From positions 248,001-312,000 of the forward strand of contig NZ_JAFFJX010000002.1 in assembly GCF_016924755.1 (NCBI RefSeq): a stretch of DNA of 64,000 nucleotides, given 5' to 3'. Below are positions 43,101 to 51,463 of this stretch, piece after piece (positions within the stretch are counted from its first letter, which is position 1; every line of letters starts with the position of its first letter). A program made the translations under genes and the position numbers. Below the pieces are notes generated by a model. The model made no database searches. It was not told the DNA's origin and saw only the letters and a list, made by a program, of their open reading frames with translations. The DNA is from Longitalea arenae. Its GTDB lineage: Bacteria; Bacteroidota; Bacteroidia; Chitinophagales; Chitinophagaceae.

Positions 43101-44352
43101 GGCAGTTCATTACCTGGAACACCCTGCTGGTATTCTTGAACACAATGTTTTCAAAGAACACGGCACACTCAGCTGCCATTCGGGCAGAGGAGAAGCGGCT
43201 GATCAGTTTCTGCAATCCGTTGCGCCCTAATTCGTGGCGTAAACCCGGATCATTTTTTAACTTTTGTACCGAATCAACTACTTTCCGGGGTTCGTTAAGT
43301 GGAATACAAATGGCATCTTTTCCATCTTCGAAGATCTCAGGCACAGCACCAGTTTCAAATACGATAAGCGGTTTTCCTTTTCGCATCGCTTCCAGGTACA
43401 ACAGACCGAATGACTCGTATTTTGATAACGCAAAAACAATATCAGCCTCTCCGTATAGCGTATCCAGCTTCTCATCGCTTACATACCCATACAGGAAGAT
43501 CTGTTTATTAAGATATTGCTTAAAGTTCTTTTTTATGTATTCATGATAGGTAAAACCTGTTTCTTCTTTAAAACCATCCCATTCTCCGCTGTCTTTACCC
43601 ACCAGGTGAATTTCAATGCCTGAAACATTTTCAAGCAGTAACGGCATTATTTCTTTTACGAGAACATCTGACCCCTTTCTTTTTTCAAGACGCCCTACCG
43701 ATAAAATACGGCAATTACCATTATTAACAGGAACGGGAACTTCGGCAGATTTTATTCCTTTCAGATCGATGCCATGATGAATTACTGCATACGGCTTTTT
43801 GTCGAACCTGACTTTATATAAACGTTCCGTTTCCTTTAATATCGACCAGCTATCGAAAACATAACCGTCAGCAATTTCAAGAAAATGAGTTTCTATTTCA
43901 CACAGAACATCTTTTTGAGGCGTTTTACCGGAAACCACTTCTTTCAGCAGCATGGTGGTAGTTTCCAACCGAACTATAAAAGGGATCTCCGGCATTTTTA
44001 GCCTGGTGATATAACCTTCTATATCCCATAAAGGCGACTCTATTAAGTGCAGGGGGCTTAGTTCATTCAACTGTTTTATACGCTTGTACACCAGATAGCT
44101 ATAGGCTAACTGGTTATGCAAATTACCGGGTGCCTGCAATTGATAAAAGGCATCCGACGCTTTCTTTTCCCAACCAGAGATCTGGTGGATATATACTCCA
44201 TCTATAATTTTTTCACAGGTATCTCTTCCTGAAGTAATAATATGCACTTCATGGCCTAATGCTCTGAATTGCTGGGCGTAATCCCATCGGTTACGAGGAA
44301 TGCCCTCCGTGGATACCGGAGGCAGGTATTTGGTAATGATACAAATGCGCAT
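40132..44352 (-). CDS. Giant multidomain glycosyltransferase (GT4-GT4-two beta domains-GT2)
   Basis: A 1406-residue protein without a signal peptide. Domain order: first GT4 (about 1-402; N-terminal MRICIITKYLPPVSTEGIPR, donor site SVGRLEKRKGS at 218-228 and KYESFGLLYLEAM at 311-323); second GT4 (about 410-765; FVGSIAPHKKQTDL at 588-601 and CEHEGFGVPLAEAM at 670-683); two related beta domains (about 800-900 and 955-1066) with HDWSGKVKV (828-836) and HPWCGMVEV (996-1004), each followed by a DLF/DLY motif and an [AR][KR]G[NS]EVF motif; and a C-terminal GT2 (about 1080-1370; SVIINTLNRAEHL, DDDA at 1164-1167). It could add several sugars in sequence. It follows the 44369-45133 gene by 16 bases. 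Confidence 0.9.
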   Translation of the reverse strand: MRICIITKYLPPVSTEGIPRNRWDYAQQFRALGHEVHIITSGRDTCEKIIDGVYIHQISGWEKKASDAFYQLQAPGNLHNQLAYSYLVYKRIKQLNELSPLHLIESPLWDIEGYITRLKMPEIPFIVRLETTTMLLKEVVSGKTPQKDVLCEIETHFLEIADGYVFDSWSILKETERLYKVRFDKKPYAVIHHGIDLKGIKSAEVPVPVNNGNCRILSVGRLEKRKGSDVLVKEIMPLLLENVSGIEIHLVGKDSGEWDGFKEETGFTYHEYIKKNFKQYLNKQIFLYGYVSDEKLDTLYGEADIVFALSKYESFGLLYLEAMRKGKPLIVFETGAVPEIFEDGKDAICIPLNEPRKVVDSVQKLKNDPGLRHELGRNGLQKLISRFSSARMAAECAVFFENIVFKNTSRVFQVMNCLTDRDGVSNTTVDFDKLLKEEGAATQILGSYASPAVQHLVKPIESVQFKETDAVIYHYWNYCDKGDYFNRLTFPKKAFFFHNITTPDFFSVDDEAYHTTSKGFRQLSTLDNFDVYIGHTAYSLEILRQSLARPITTHIIPPHIDKNLILKRPFNQELANSIRAEHPFHIIFVGSIAPHKKQTDLVKFFKYYSEQVNPNSHLSIIGGGSPGYVNELGTLIRELNIGKKVTVTGKVSNEDLYAYYRSADIYLSMCEHEGFGVPLAEAMVFDIPVVAFNCTAVPDTVGENGCLFSTKDAVLVSEIVEKLRTDAQWKELVLTRQWKHLENFSKESIAKAFAGLHVLLDEKHFERISFLKKNADLLLEEFIFYNDSRLKSLEPIQLIDNQFVLVNNRSGITVEEVFSDVEINFLSHDWSGKVKVQVDDREPKVFDLFATDRKLKNISFNEELETGLHTVKIWQTGECNSFAKGNEVFLHSIKLKKPFNAPEKRALEEVQKLVQTEDGTWEDDVFDFPEADDEKTTAEGKVFRRIEDAGALSNLFVYTPEWSIKDECFKFNEGKKGDNITFEKDFTAIALKFITHPWCGMVEVIVDGRYREILDLYQPEHGQKTFRLKKVFKQELHTVTIRTLSKRSPFARGSEVFFGGATFEQHFPVEISDEELEEKYKVSVIINTLNRAEHLEKLLKALEEQTYPWYEIVVVNGPSTDKTNEVLARYEGRIKVGTCPEANLSQSRNIGIEMSSGNYVAFIDDDALPCDKYWIENYIYFIVYNKNLKIGTVGGPVKHKHTEHYEFKNGATSDYGFQIFREEELKSHTLDGKRWVQGVPGGNNIVLKSALYEIGGFDERFIYYLDETDMCIRLARKGYVVINNPINYIKHFKAPSGVRKSAYDIRWDIIARSDMFYALKSGYDAFPVRVIKAILYFRKKHFFREVVKAYKDNVISNEEYKKYRQLLKKGFNEGLKWGLFNKKQPGTLTDRKETFYNFQKSSIEQL

Positions 44353-44368
44353 GGCAGGGTTTAATCGC

Positions 44369-45133
44369 TTAATGGTTGTGAAAATTCTCGCTTAATAAAT
44401 TATTATTAACGTAGTTACGGTAGAGTTTGGCAAAGTATAATTTCCTGGACCGGTTTTTTGTAAATAAACGATATATGCTTACCAGCATTTTCCTGTAAAC
44501 CTTCCTTTTAAAACCCGCAAATCCTTTTGAACCATCCGGGGCAAACATTTTATTGAATACCACGTGATCCAGCTGGCGCTCCGATTCTTCGGTTGAAAGA
44601 AACCCGCGGAAATACCGGGCGTTTACAAATTGCTCTATTTCCCTGAGGGAAGCAGCGCCGCCTGAATGTTGTTGCCGGCTGGCATATGGCCCACGGTTGG
44701 CTTTTGTGTTTCCTGTTGTATGGTCTTCAGACTCCAATTCATTCACTTTTAAAGCAATGTTTTCGTCGAGCCCCAATAACATTGAAGTTTCCTCCTCTAC
44801 ATCCTGCACCATTACAGGGCTCACCGGCAACTGCAGCGTTAGGCTGGTTCCCTTTGTCAATAAGAAAACAATTGAATGCTCTTCTTTACCTATGGTATTA
44901 AAATTGTATTCAATTTGTTCCGATATTTCAGACAAATTATATACCTGTTCGTTCTTATTAACGTTTTTATTGTTAATGAACACTTTAAGAATAGGGGAAT
45001 CGTTAGCAGGATTAAGAACGTTCACATGGTAGGCGTACTTACCTGGTGGTGTTTTTCCAATCGATACCAGGTAAGGTTCATTTAAACTCAACGTAACAGG
45101 ATTGCCACGTGTGAGGGTGTTAGTCAAGTGCAT
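44369..45133 (-). CDS. Unrecognised 254-residue protein of the glycan locus
   Basis: A soluble protein with no signal peptide. The first 110 residues look like a beta-sandwich (GNPVTLSLNEPYLVSIGKT, KYAYHVNVLNPAND, EQIEYNFNTIGKEEHSIVF); a linker follows with GNTKANRGPYASRQQHSGG, and the last 90 residues are basic and helical (KRKVYRKMLVSIYRLFTKNR). It begins the minus-strand run that includes the giant glycosyltransferase, which starts 16 bases after its stop. It may bind sugar or assist the glycosyltransferase; this is position-based. No family is recognised. Confidence 0.65.
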   Translation of the reverse strand: MHLTNTLTRGNPVTLSLNEPYLVSIGKTPPGKYAYHVNVLNPANDSPILKVFINNKNVNKNEQVYNLSEISEQIEYNFNTIGKEEHSIVFLLTKGTSLTLQLPVSPVMVQDVEEETSMLLGLDENIALKVNELESEDHTTGNTKANRGPYASRQQHSGGAASLREIEQFVNARYFRGFLSTEESERQLDHVVFNKMFAPDGSKGFAGFKRKVYRKMLVSIYRLFTKNRSRKLYFAKLYRNYVNNNLLSENFHNH

Positions 45134-45175
45134 TGAGGCAGGCTATAATTTATTAAGAATCTGATGATTAAATTA

Positions 45176-45183
45176 CAAACTTA
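45176..45183 (-). promoter_or_regulatory. -7 promoter element of the 45133 gene
   Basis: The minus strand reads TAAGTTTG, an exact TAnnTTTG match, 42 bases before the start codon. A CAAA (minus-strand TTTG) at 45210-45213 is the nearest -33 candidate, 26 bases away, which is longer than usual. Confidence 0.5.
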
Positions 45184-45208
45184 TTAAAATTGACCTTATT
45201 TTCGGTCC

Positions 45209-45248
45209 CCAAATTACAAAATTTGGATCGCCAAATTATGAAAATTTG
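45209..45248. promoter_or_regulatory. Two tandem CCAAATT dyads over the GT4 start codon
   Basis: CCAAATT (45209-45215) is followed after four bases by AATTTGG (45220-45226). A second copy CCAAATT (45231-45237) is followed after five bases by AATTTG (45243-45248). Left arms are 22 bases apart, and the second dyad encloses the ATG at 45238. It could be an operator for the divergent pair, or fold in the mRNA over the start codon; both are inference. Confidence 0.5.
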
Positions 45249-47130
45249 CTTAATCACCAGGGAATGCTTTCCATTTACGCATGGTGGAATAGGTACTGCG
45301 TTCTATTCCCTGGGAAAAATGCTGGCGAATTTAAACCATGAGGTGATACTTTTAACCCAAAAACCGGCCAATTTTAACCAGGAAATCTACAATCAGCATT
45401 ATTCAAATAAATTTAAAACTGAATGGGTCGACTATACTGAAGGCGAGTTTTCTGTACACAGCCTGCTCGACTATTCTTTTCAATTAGAAAAACATTTCGA
45501 TCGCTTTAATAATGATTTCCAGGCCAACCTGATACTATATGCGGAATTTGATGGCGAGGCTTTTTTCCTCCTGCGTGAAAAAAATAAAGGCATAAAATAC
45601 CAGAACACTTCTTTTGTAGTTCATTATTCAGGGCCCTTGTTTGCACTGCTGGCTGTGGAAGAAAAGATCCCCACAGTATATCAGGAACTGATCTGTAAAA
45701 TGGAAGCTTACTGCATCCAGGCCAGTTCTTTTGCCATAGCCCCCTCTTCTTTTGTCCTGAATTATCTAAAGAAACTATTTAACCTGCAACATCAGCAGCA
45801 TTTTATTATTCCCAATCCGATAAACAATACCATATTTCCCGAACCGGCATCTCCCGCTGCCATAAATGACAATACAGAGAAAAACATATTATTCATCGGG
45901 CGTCTGCAAAAAACAAAAGGCGTCGATTATTTACTCAATGCCTTTCAGGAACTGGTTGAATCAGGTTATGAAAATATCCGTTTACAACTGGTAGGCAGAG
46001 ATGTATTGTGGAGCGATTACAATATGACCTTTCAGGAATATTGCAAGGCCAATTTACCGGAAAACATATTATCAAAAATTGAATTCGCAGGTCACATTTC
46101 CCAGGCCGACATGCTTGCGTATCACAAGCAGGCATGGATAGCCGTATTCCCTTCCCGGTTCGAAACATTCGGTAATGTTGCCCTTGAATGTTTGTACAAT
46201 GGAACGCCCGTTATCGTTAATAAAAATACGGGCCTGGCCGAGGTTACCGGGGAAGATTACAACTTTTTTTGGAAGGAAGAGAACGGCGCAAAAGCCCTTG
46301 CCGAATTATTGAAAGAAGTGCTTGCCAATTCAATGTTGAGAAACGATCTGGCCTTACAATCGCACAAAAGGGCAAGGTTCCTGCACACTCATTTGCCCAG
46401 CCAGTTTATAAATACGTTTCAGGAAATTATTACCGCCGGTAATAAACAGGCTATTGCCGTTAATGATAATGACGAACAGGTATTTTTATTATTGAACCGG
46501 TTCAGCGCCGCGTGGCAGCAGGAAAAGATAACAGAAATAAAGAACGTTTATATACAGAAGGATGAAGAATTGAGAAAAGCCTGGGAAAATTTTGATAACA
46601 AGAACAAAGAACTGGCAGCGCTTTGGCAGAAACACGATGACCAGTTAAAGGATGTATGGTCGAAATACGACGAAAAGGATAAGCAGATGCTGGATGTATG
46701 GAAGCAGTACGACGAAAAAAACGCAACACTGCAGAAACTCCAACAACAGACTCATGCGAACGAGGAACAGCTGCATCGGCAATATGCTGAGCTGCAACAA
46801 CAATACATTCAGTTTCAACAAAACAATATCGATCTGTTGCAGCGATTCAATGAAACCCTGCAGGAATATAATGAGCTACAGCACCAGTATAACCACTTGC
46901 AGCAACAGTATAACGAATTGCTTCCTTTTCACAATGAACTATTGCAACAGCATCAAAAGATGAATCAGCAACTTTCTACCTTAAATAAAGACATCGAAAA
47001 ATATTTGAACAGCAACATTTCCAATCCGCTTAAATTAATAGCTAAGGACAATAAAGATCTTTTGCCTGAAATTGCACTCTTATATTACCAGATTGGCATA
47101 TTGAAAAAAAAAGGACGCCGTTTTTTTTAA
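45238..47130 (+). CDS. Glycosyltransferase family 4 with long C-terminal coiled coil
   Basis: A 630-residue protein. The GT4 part (about 1-400) starts MKICLITRECFPFTHGGIGT and has the donor-site segments FIGRLQKTKGVDYL and FETFGNVALECLYNGTPVI. From about 430 to 590 a charged then glutamine-rich coiled coil follows with repeats such as VWSKYDEKDKQMLDVWKQYD and HRQYAELQQQYIQFQQNN; the last 45 residues are helical (DLLPEIALLYYQIGILKKK). The coiled coil may oligomerise or tether the enzyme. The ATG at 45238 is chosen over an upstream TTG because the glycosyltransferase fold begins there. It heads the plus-strand run that ends with the ABC exporter. Confidence 0.88.
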   Translation: MKICLITRECFPFTHGGIGTAFYSLGKMLANLNHEVILLTQKPANFNQEIYNQHYSNKFKTEWVDYTEGEFSVHSLLDYSFQLEKHFDRFNNDFQANLILYAEFDGEAFFLLREKNKGIKYQNTSFVVHYSGPLFALLAVEEKIPTVYQELICKMEAYCIQASSFAIAPSSFVLNYLKKLFNLQHQQHFIIPNPINNTIFPEPASPAAINDNTEKNILFIGRLQKTKGVDYLLNAFQELVESGYENIRLQLVGRDVLWSDYNMTFQEYCKANLPENILSKIEFAGHISQADMLAYHKQAWIAVFPSRFETFGNVALECLYNGTPVIVNKNTGLAEVTGEDYNFFWKEENGAKALAELLKEVLANSMLRNDLALQSHKRARFLHTHLPSQFINTFQEIITAGNKQAIAVNDNDEQVFLLLNRFSAAWQQEKITEIKNVYIQKDEELRKAWENFDNKNKELAALWQKHDDQLKDVWSKYDEKDKQMLDVWKQYDEKNATLQKLQQQTHANEEQLHRQYAELQQQYIQFQQNNIDLLQRFNETLQEYNELQHQYNHLQQQYNELLPFHNELLQQHQKMNQQLSTLNKDIEKYLNSNISNPLKLIAKDNKDLLPEIALLYYQIGILKKKGRRFF

Positions 47131-47183
47131 ACGGGTTAAACTGAACCAAAAATTGTTTACAAAGCCACATTTACTTTTAATTC

Positions 47184-49319
47184 ATGAATGCCGAAACAGG
47201 TATAAGCATAGTAACACCGTTCTATAATCAAACCGAAATATTTTGGGAAACTTATCATGCGGTTATAAATCAAACCTACACTAACTGGGAATGGGTTATT
47301 ATAAATGATGGAAGCAACACACCTGCTTCCATCCGTGTACTGGAAAAGTTGAACGCCTTGAATAATCAAAAGATCAGGGTGGTTACATTGTCTCAAAATA
47401 TGGGCCTGCCAGCTGCCAGGAACCAGGGTGTAAAGCACTGCATCTTTGATCTTATCTTCTTTCTCGACGCTGATGATCTCATTGAACCCGACTATCTCGA
47501 AAAGGCCTTTATAACACTGCAATTGAACCCAGATTTCACTTTTGTGAACTCCTGGTCAACGGGCTTTGGCGCCAAAAATTATTTTTGGCAGGCAGGGTTC
47601 GATAAAAAATCAGCATTCCTTCAACAAAACTGGGTAGCTTTTGCCGGACTATTCCGTAAAAGTGTGTTTACAAAGCTTCAATTCAACGAAGGCCGAAGGA
47701 ATGGCCTCGAAGACTGGGAGTTTTGGCTGGAAGCAGCCACACATAATTTCTGGGGATATACGATACCGGAATATCTGTTTCACTATCGCAATCATGAAAA
47801 TCATGATAAAAAGTGGGCCAATTGGGATCGGGGCAGCGAGCAGAAAAAAATAACGAGGCGATTTCAGACGACATACAGTTCATTAAAAAAACAGTTCCCT
47901 GACCCTCAAAAGCAACAGTACCCATCATTAACCGACCTTCCTGCGCTTGTCGGTGTACCGTCGCCTGTTGGGAACAGAAAAACGGTGCTTATTGTATTAC
48001 CCTGGCTCGAACTGGGAGGTGTGGAACGGTTCACACTGCATTATATGGCTGCCATGGCGCATATGTACGATTTTGTAATGGTTACCACCAATGCAGGCAA
48101 ACACAGCCATGAAGCCGAATTCAAAAAATACTGCAAACAGATATATCATTTCGCTTCCCTCGCAGACGGTACCGCATACCCCGCGCTATGGAATTATGTT
48201 ATCAATACCTGGCAAATTCAACTGCTGGTTATTTCGCATGCACAGCCTGCATATTATATATTGCCTTATTTGAAAGCGACATTCCCTGGAGTACGAGTTA
48301 CCGACATACTGCACCTGGTAGAAGAAAACTGGAAGCAGGGTGGTTACCCTAACATGGCTGTTGAATACAGCAGGTATATAGATAAACATGTAACTGCCAG
48401 CAACCAGATCAATGAATGGATGGCCAGCCGGGGCGTAGCACGCGATAAGCTGCAAACTATTTATATTAACGTAGACACAAAGAAAATACAACCTCTCGAT
48501 GAAGCAGTAAGGCGCTCAAAAAAGAAAGCCTTTTTCAAATTACTATCAGACGATCAGTTGGTACTGCTTTTCTCAGGACGGCTTACTGCCCAGAAAAACA
48601 CTTTATTACTACCCGATATTGCTGCCATACTGGCTAAAAAAGGTGTAAACTTTACAATTGCTATCGCAGGCGACGGCCCGGAAAAAGATTTGCTGGAAGA
48701 AAAGATCTATCAAAAAAAATTACAGCGCTATTTCACTAACCTGGGTTCATTATCACACACAGCCAATATAGAAGCCATACAATTGGCCGATATTCTGATC
48801 CTGCCTTCTGCCTGGGAAGGTATAGCCACCGTGCTATTCGAGGCCATGGCAGCGGCCACACCTGTAGTGGCAACCAATGTGGGAGGGCAGCAGGAATTAA
48901 TAGAACCCGGTACGGGTATGGTCATATCTTTAACAGAAGATATAAACCAGTTTGTTGAAACGTATTCCAATAACCTGTTATCCTTCATAGAAAACAGCAC
49001 TTTAAGAAAAAAAACAAGTGAAGCAGCCAGGAAACGGGTAGAGCAATATTTCGATGTGTCGCTTACCCATAATAAATTGCAATTACTGTTTGAAGCATTG
49101 CTTTCGCAGCCTGCAGCCGCTGTTACCCCACTTCTACCACAAACTGTTCAACACTATTATCAAAATATTAGTACCTGGAAGCAGGAACAATCATTACCTT
49201 CCGCCCCGAATTGGAAACAGCTGCGGATCATGAAACTTTTAAAAAGAATGTATAAGGTTTCTACCGGAAAAAGACCTTTAAACTACTTATGGAGCAGAGG
49301 AAAAAAAAGTATTGGTTAA
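47184..49319 (+). CDS. Bifunctional glycosyltransferase, GT2 then GT4
   Basis: A 711-residue fusion. Residues 1-260 are a GT2 domain (GISIVTPFYNQTEIFWETYH, VIINDGSN, LDADDLIEPDYLE with DxD at 95-98, and GLEDWEFWLEAATH). From about 268 (KTVLIVLPWLELGGVERFT) to 645 is a GT4 domain with LFSGRLTAQKN and PSAWEGIATVLFEAM (about 541-555). It could add two sugars in turn, at the cytoplasmic face. Its 3' end overlaps the next gene by 31 bases, which suggests translational coupling. Confidence 0.92.
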   Translation: MNAETGISIVTPFYNQTEIFWETYHAVINQTYTNWEWVIINDGSNTPASIRVLEKLNALNNQKIRVVTLSQNMGLPAARNQGVKHCIFDLIFFLDADDLIEPDYLEKAFITLQLNPDFTFVNSWSTGFGAKNYFWQAGFDKKSAFLQQNWVAFAGLFRKSVFTKLQFNEGRRNGLEDWEFWLEAATHNFWGYTIPEYLFHYRNHENHDKKWANWDRGSEQKKITRRFQTTYSSLKKQFPDPQKQQYPSLTDLPALVGVPSPVGNRKTVLIVLPWLELGGVERFTLHYMAAMAHMYDFVMVTTNAGKHSHEAEFKKYCKQIYHFASLADGTAYPALWNYVINTWQIQLLVISHAQPAYYILPYLKATFPGVRVTDILHLVEENWKQGGYPNMAVEYSRYIDKHVTASNQINEWMASRGVARDKLQTIYINVDTKKIQPLDEAVRRSKKKAFFKLLSDDQLVLLFSGRLTAQKNTLLLPDIAAILAKKGVNFTIAIAGDGPEKDLLEEKIYQKKLQRYFTNLGSLSHTANIEAIQLADILILPSAWEGIATVLFEAMAAATPVVATNVGGQQELIEPGTGMVISLTEDINQFVETYSNNLLSFIENSTLRKKTSEAARKRVEQYFDVSLTHNKLQLLFEALLSQPAAAVTPLLPQTVQHYYQNISTWKQEQSLPSAPNWKQLRIMKLLKRMYKVSTGKRPLNYLWSRGKKSIG

Positions 49320-51460
49320 TAACGACAGAATATCCACCCATGTACGGTGGTGGCATAGGAACCTACTGCTATCACACGGCAAAGATGTTACAACAGAATA
49401 ACTGGGAAGTAACCGTATTTGTGCCTAATCAATATTCCGAAAATGATATTGTAAGCAGCGACAACGGCATCAGAATAATCCAGTTTGGCAGGTACCAGAC
49501 GAACGTACATAATTTTCTCGGGCCGGAAACCGGGCTTGCTTTCGAGTTCGCCCATGTTATTAAGAAATATCTGGCTACAGAAGGGCTGCCCGACATACTG
49601 GAATCACAGGAATATGCCGGCATTGCCTATTACATTCTGCAGTACAAACATTTAAATTATCCGCTTTTTAACAGCCTCAAAGTTGTTCTTACTTTACATG
49701 CGCCCTCCTTTTTATATTATGAATATAACCAGGTGCCTGCAATGCAGTTGCCCTACTTCTGGATAGGCCAAATGGAGCGTTGGTGTATTATGGCGGCCGA
49801 TAAACTAAATGCCCCCAGTGCATTTATCATAAAGGCGATCAAGCCATTTATCCCATCGCTGCCCGAAGTAACGGTGGTGCCATTACCGTTTGAACAAACC
49901 CAGTCAACAAATAGCAACCATACTAATGATCCGAGGGGCAACTGGTTCTTTTTTGGAAAACTAACGCCGCAAAAAGGCATCCTTCCGCTGTTAAAAGGTT
50001 TTAGAACTTTGTGGCAAACAGGATGGGCAAAACCCCTGTACCTGATTGGCGGCGGCAACCATTATTTCCATCCCGAACGCATGGATATGCAGGAATGGAT
50101 AAAGAAAAAATATGGTGGTGAAATTCAGTCGGGCAAACTGATCCTGCTGGGCAGCCTATCCCCTGCCCAATGGAAAGAAAAAACGCAGAACGGGGCAGTG
50201 ATCCTGATACCCAGTATCGGTGACAATTATCCCTATACTGTTATAGAATCGCTGATCAATGGAAACATTGTGCTGGCCTCCCGGCAGGGCGGACAAACTG
50301 AAATTCTCAAAGATGGCGAAAACGGCTTCCTGTTCGATCACCAGGAGGAAGACAGCTTAACTAAAAAGGCGCATGTGATCAACAACTTACCCGTTGAGCG
50401 GATCCAAACCATAAGAACAAACGCCAAAAGATCGGTTGAAGAAAGGCATTCTTATCAAAATGTGTATGCCCAGAAGGTGCAGATAATAGAAAGTACGGAT
50501 GCAACTGATACTAAAAACCAGCTATTCCCGTTTCTTACCGGCAGCAAAACCTGGGAAGATCTGCAGCCAAAAGGCAGGAAGGATCTGCTTTCAGTGGTGA
50601 TCCCTTTTTACAACATGGGCCTTTATCTGGAAGAAGCCTTACAGTCGGTTCATGCATCCGATTACAGGAACATCGAAGTAATTGTAGTGAACGACGGTTC
50701 TGATAACGCAGACAGCATTGAAGCCCTTAAAACGCTGCAAAACAAATACAAATTTATACTGATAGAGCAGCGGAACAGGGGTCTTTCGGCCGCCCGGAAT
50801 ACAGGTGCACAACAGGCTTCTGGCGAATTCATGGCATTCCTGGATCCAGACGATGCGGTTGATCCAACATATTTCAGCAAGGCCATTGAGATTCTTAAAA
50901 ACAAACAGAATGTGCATTATGTAGGGTGCTGGGCGCAGTATTTTGAAGGGTCAACAGGTAGCTGGCCTGCATTTACGCCTGAACCGCCCTACTTGTTGTA
51001 TCATAATATGATCAATAGCAGTGCGCTTGTTTATAGAACAACCGCTTTTACCCAAAACGGGTGGAATGACCCGGCTTTGGAGTACGGATGTGAAGATTGG
51101 GAAAGCGTCATCAACTTAACCAAGAACGGCTGGCGGGGGGTTGTCATTCCGGAAAAACTGTGGTTGTACCGGATCAGGAAAAAGTCAATGGCACGCAGCT
51201 TTACACGCGAAAAACTGTTGTTTTCATACCGTTATATCGCGCAAAAACATTCAGCGTTTTATTCTATCTTTGCCGCCGAATTAACCGGGCTGCTGAATGC
51301 TAATGGACCGGGGTATAAAATTGATAATCCGACGTTTGCTACAGATGAGCATATTCCGTTTAACAAAAATAAGATCATCAAAAAGGTTATTAATTATATC
51401 AAAAAGAAACCGGCATTAAGAAAAAATGCCTTGTATATTCTATCCAAATTAAAAAAGTAG
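49289..51460 (+). CDS. Bifunctional glycosyltransferase, GT4 then GT2
   Basis: A 723-residue fusion with the reverse domain order of its neighbour. Residues 1-405 are GT4 (YWLITTEYPPMYGGGIGTYC, donor half with FFGKLTPQKGILPLL and PSIGDNYPYTVIESLINGN), and residues about 430-690 are GT2 (LSVVIPFYNMGLYLEEALQS, VVNDGSD, LDPDDAVDPTYF, EYGCEDWESVINLTKN). It overlaps the preceding gene by 31 bases and is followed after three bases by the ABC permease gene, so glycan synthesis and export genes sit in one transcript. Confidence 0.92.
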   Translation: MEQRKKKYWLITTEYPPMYGGGIGTYCYHTAKMLQQNNWEVTVFVPNQYSENDIVSSDNGIRIIQFGRYQTNVHNFLGPETGLAFEFAHVIKKYLATEGLPDILESQEYAGIAYYILQYKHLNYPLFNSLKVVLTLHAPSFLYYEYNQVPAMQLPYFWIGQMERWCIMAADKLNAPSAFIIKAIKPFIPSLPEVTVVPLPFEQTQSTNSNHTNDPRGNWFFFGKLTPQKGILPLLKGFRTLWQTGWAKPLYLIGGGNHYFHPERMDMQEWIKKKYGGEIQSGKLILLGSLSPAQWKEKTQNGAVILIPSIGDNYPYTVIESLINGNIVLASRQGGQTEILKDGENGFLFDHQEEDSLTKKAHVINNLPVERIQTIRTNAKRSVEERHSYQNVYAQKVQIIESTDATDTKNQLFPFLTGSKTWEDLQPKGRKDLLSVVIPFYNMGLYLEEALQSVHASDYRNIEVIVVNDGSDNADSIEALKTLQNKYKFILIEQRNRGLSAARNTGAQQASGEFMAFLDPDDAVDPTYFSKAIEILKNKQNVHYVGCWAQYFEGSTGSWPAFTPEPPYLLYHNMINSSALVYRTTAFTQNGWNDPALEYGCEDWESVINLTKNGWRGVVIPEKLWLYRIRKKSMARSFTREKLLFSYRYIAQKHSAFYSIFAAELTGLLNANGPGYKIDNPTFATDEHIPFNKNKIIKKVINYIKKKPALRKNALYILSKLKK

Positions 51461-51463
51461 AGA

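Noticed and set aside
42974-43546. Plus-strand open frame of 190 codons opposite the giant glycosyltransferase
   Set aside because: It lies wholly inside the well-supported minus-strand gene and has no family features.
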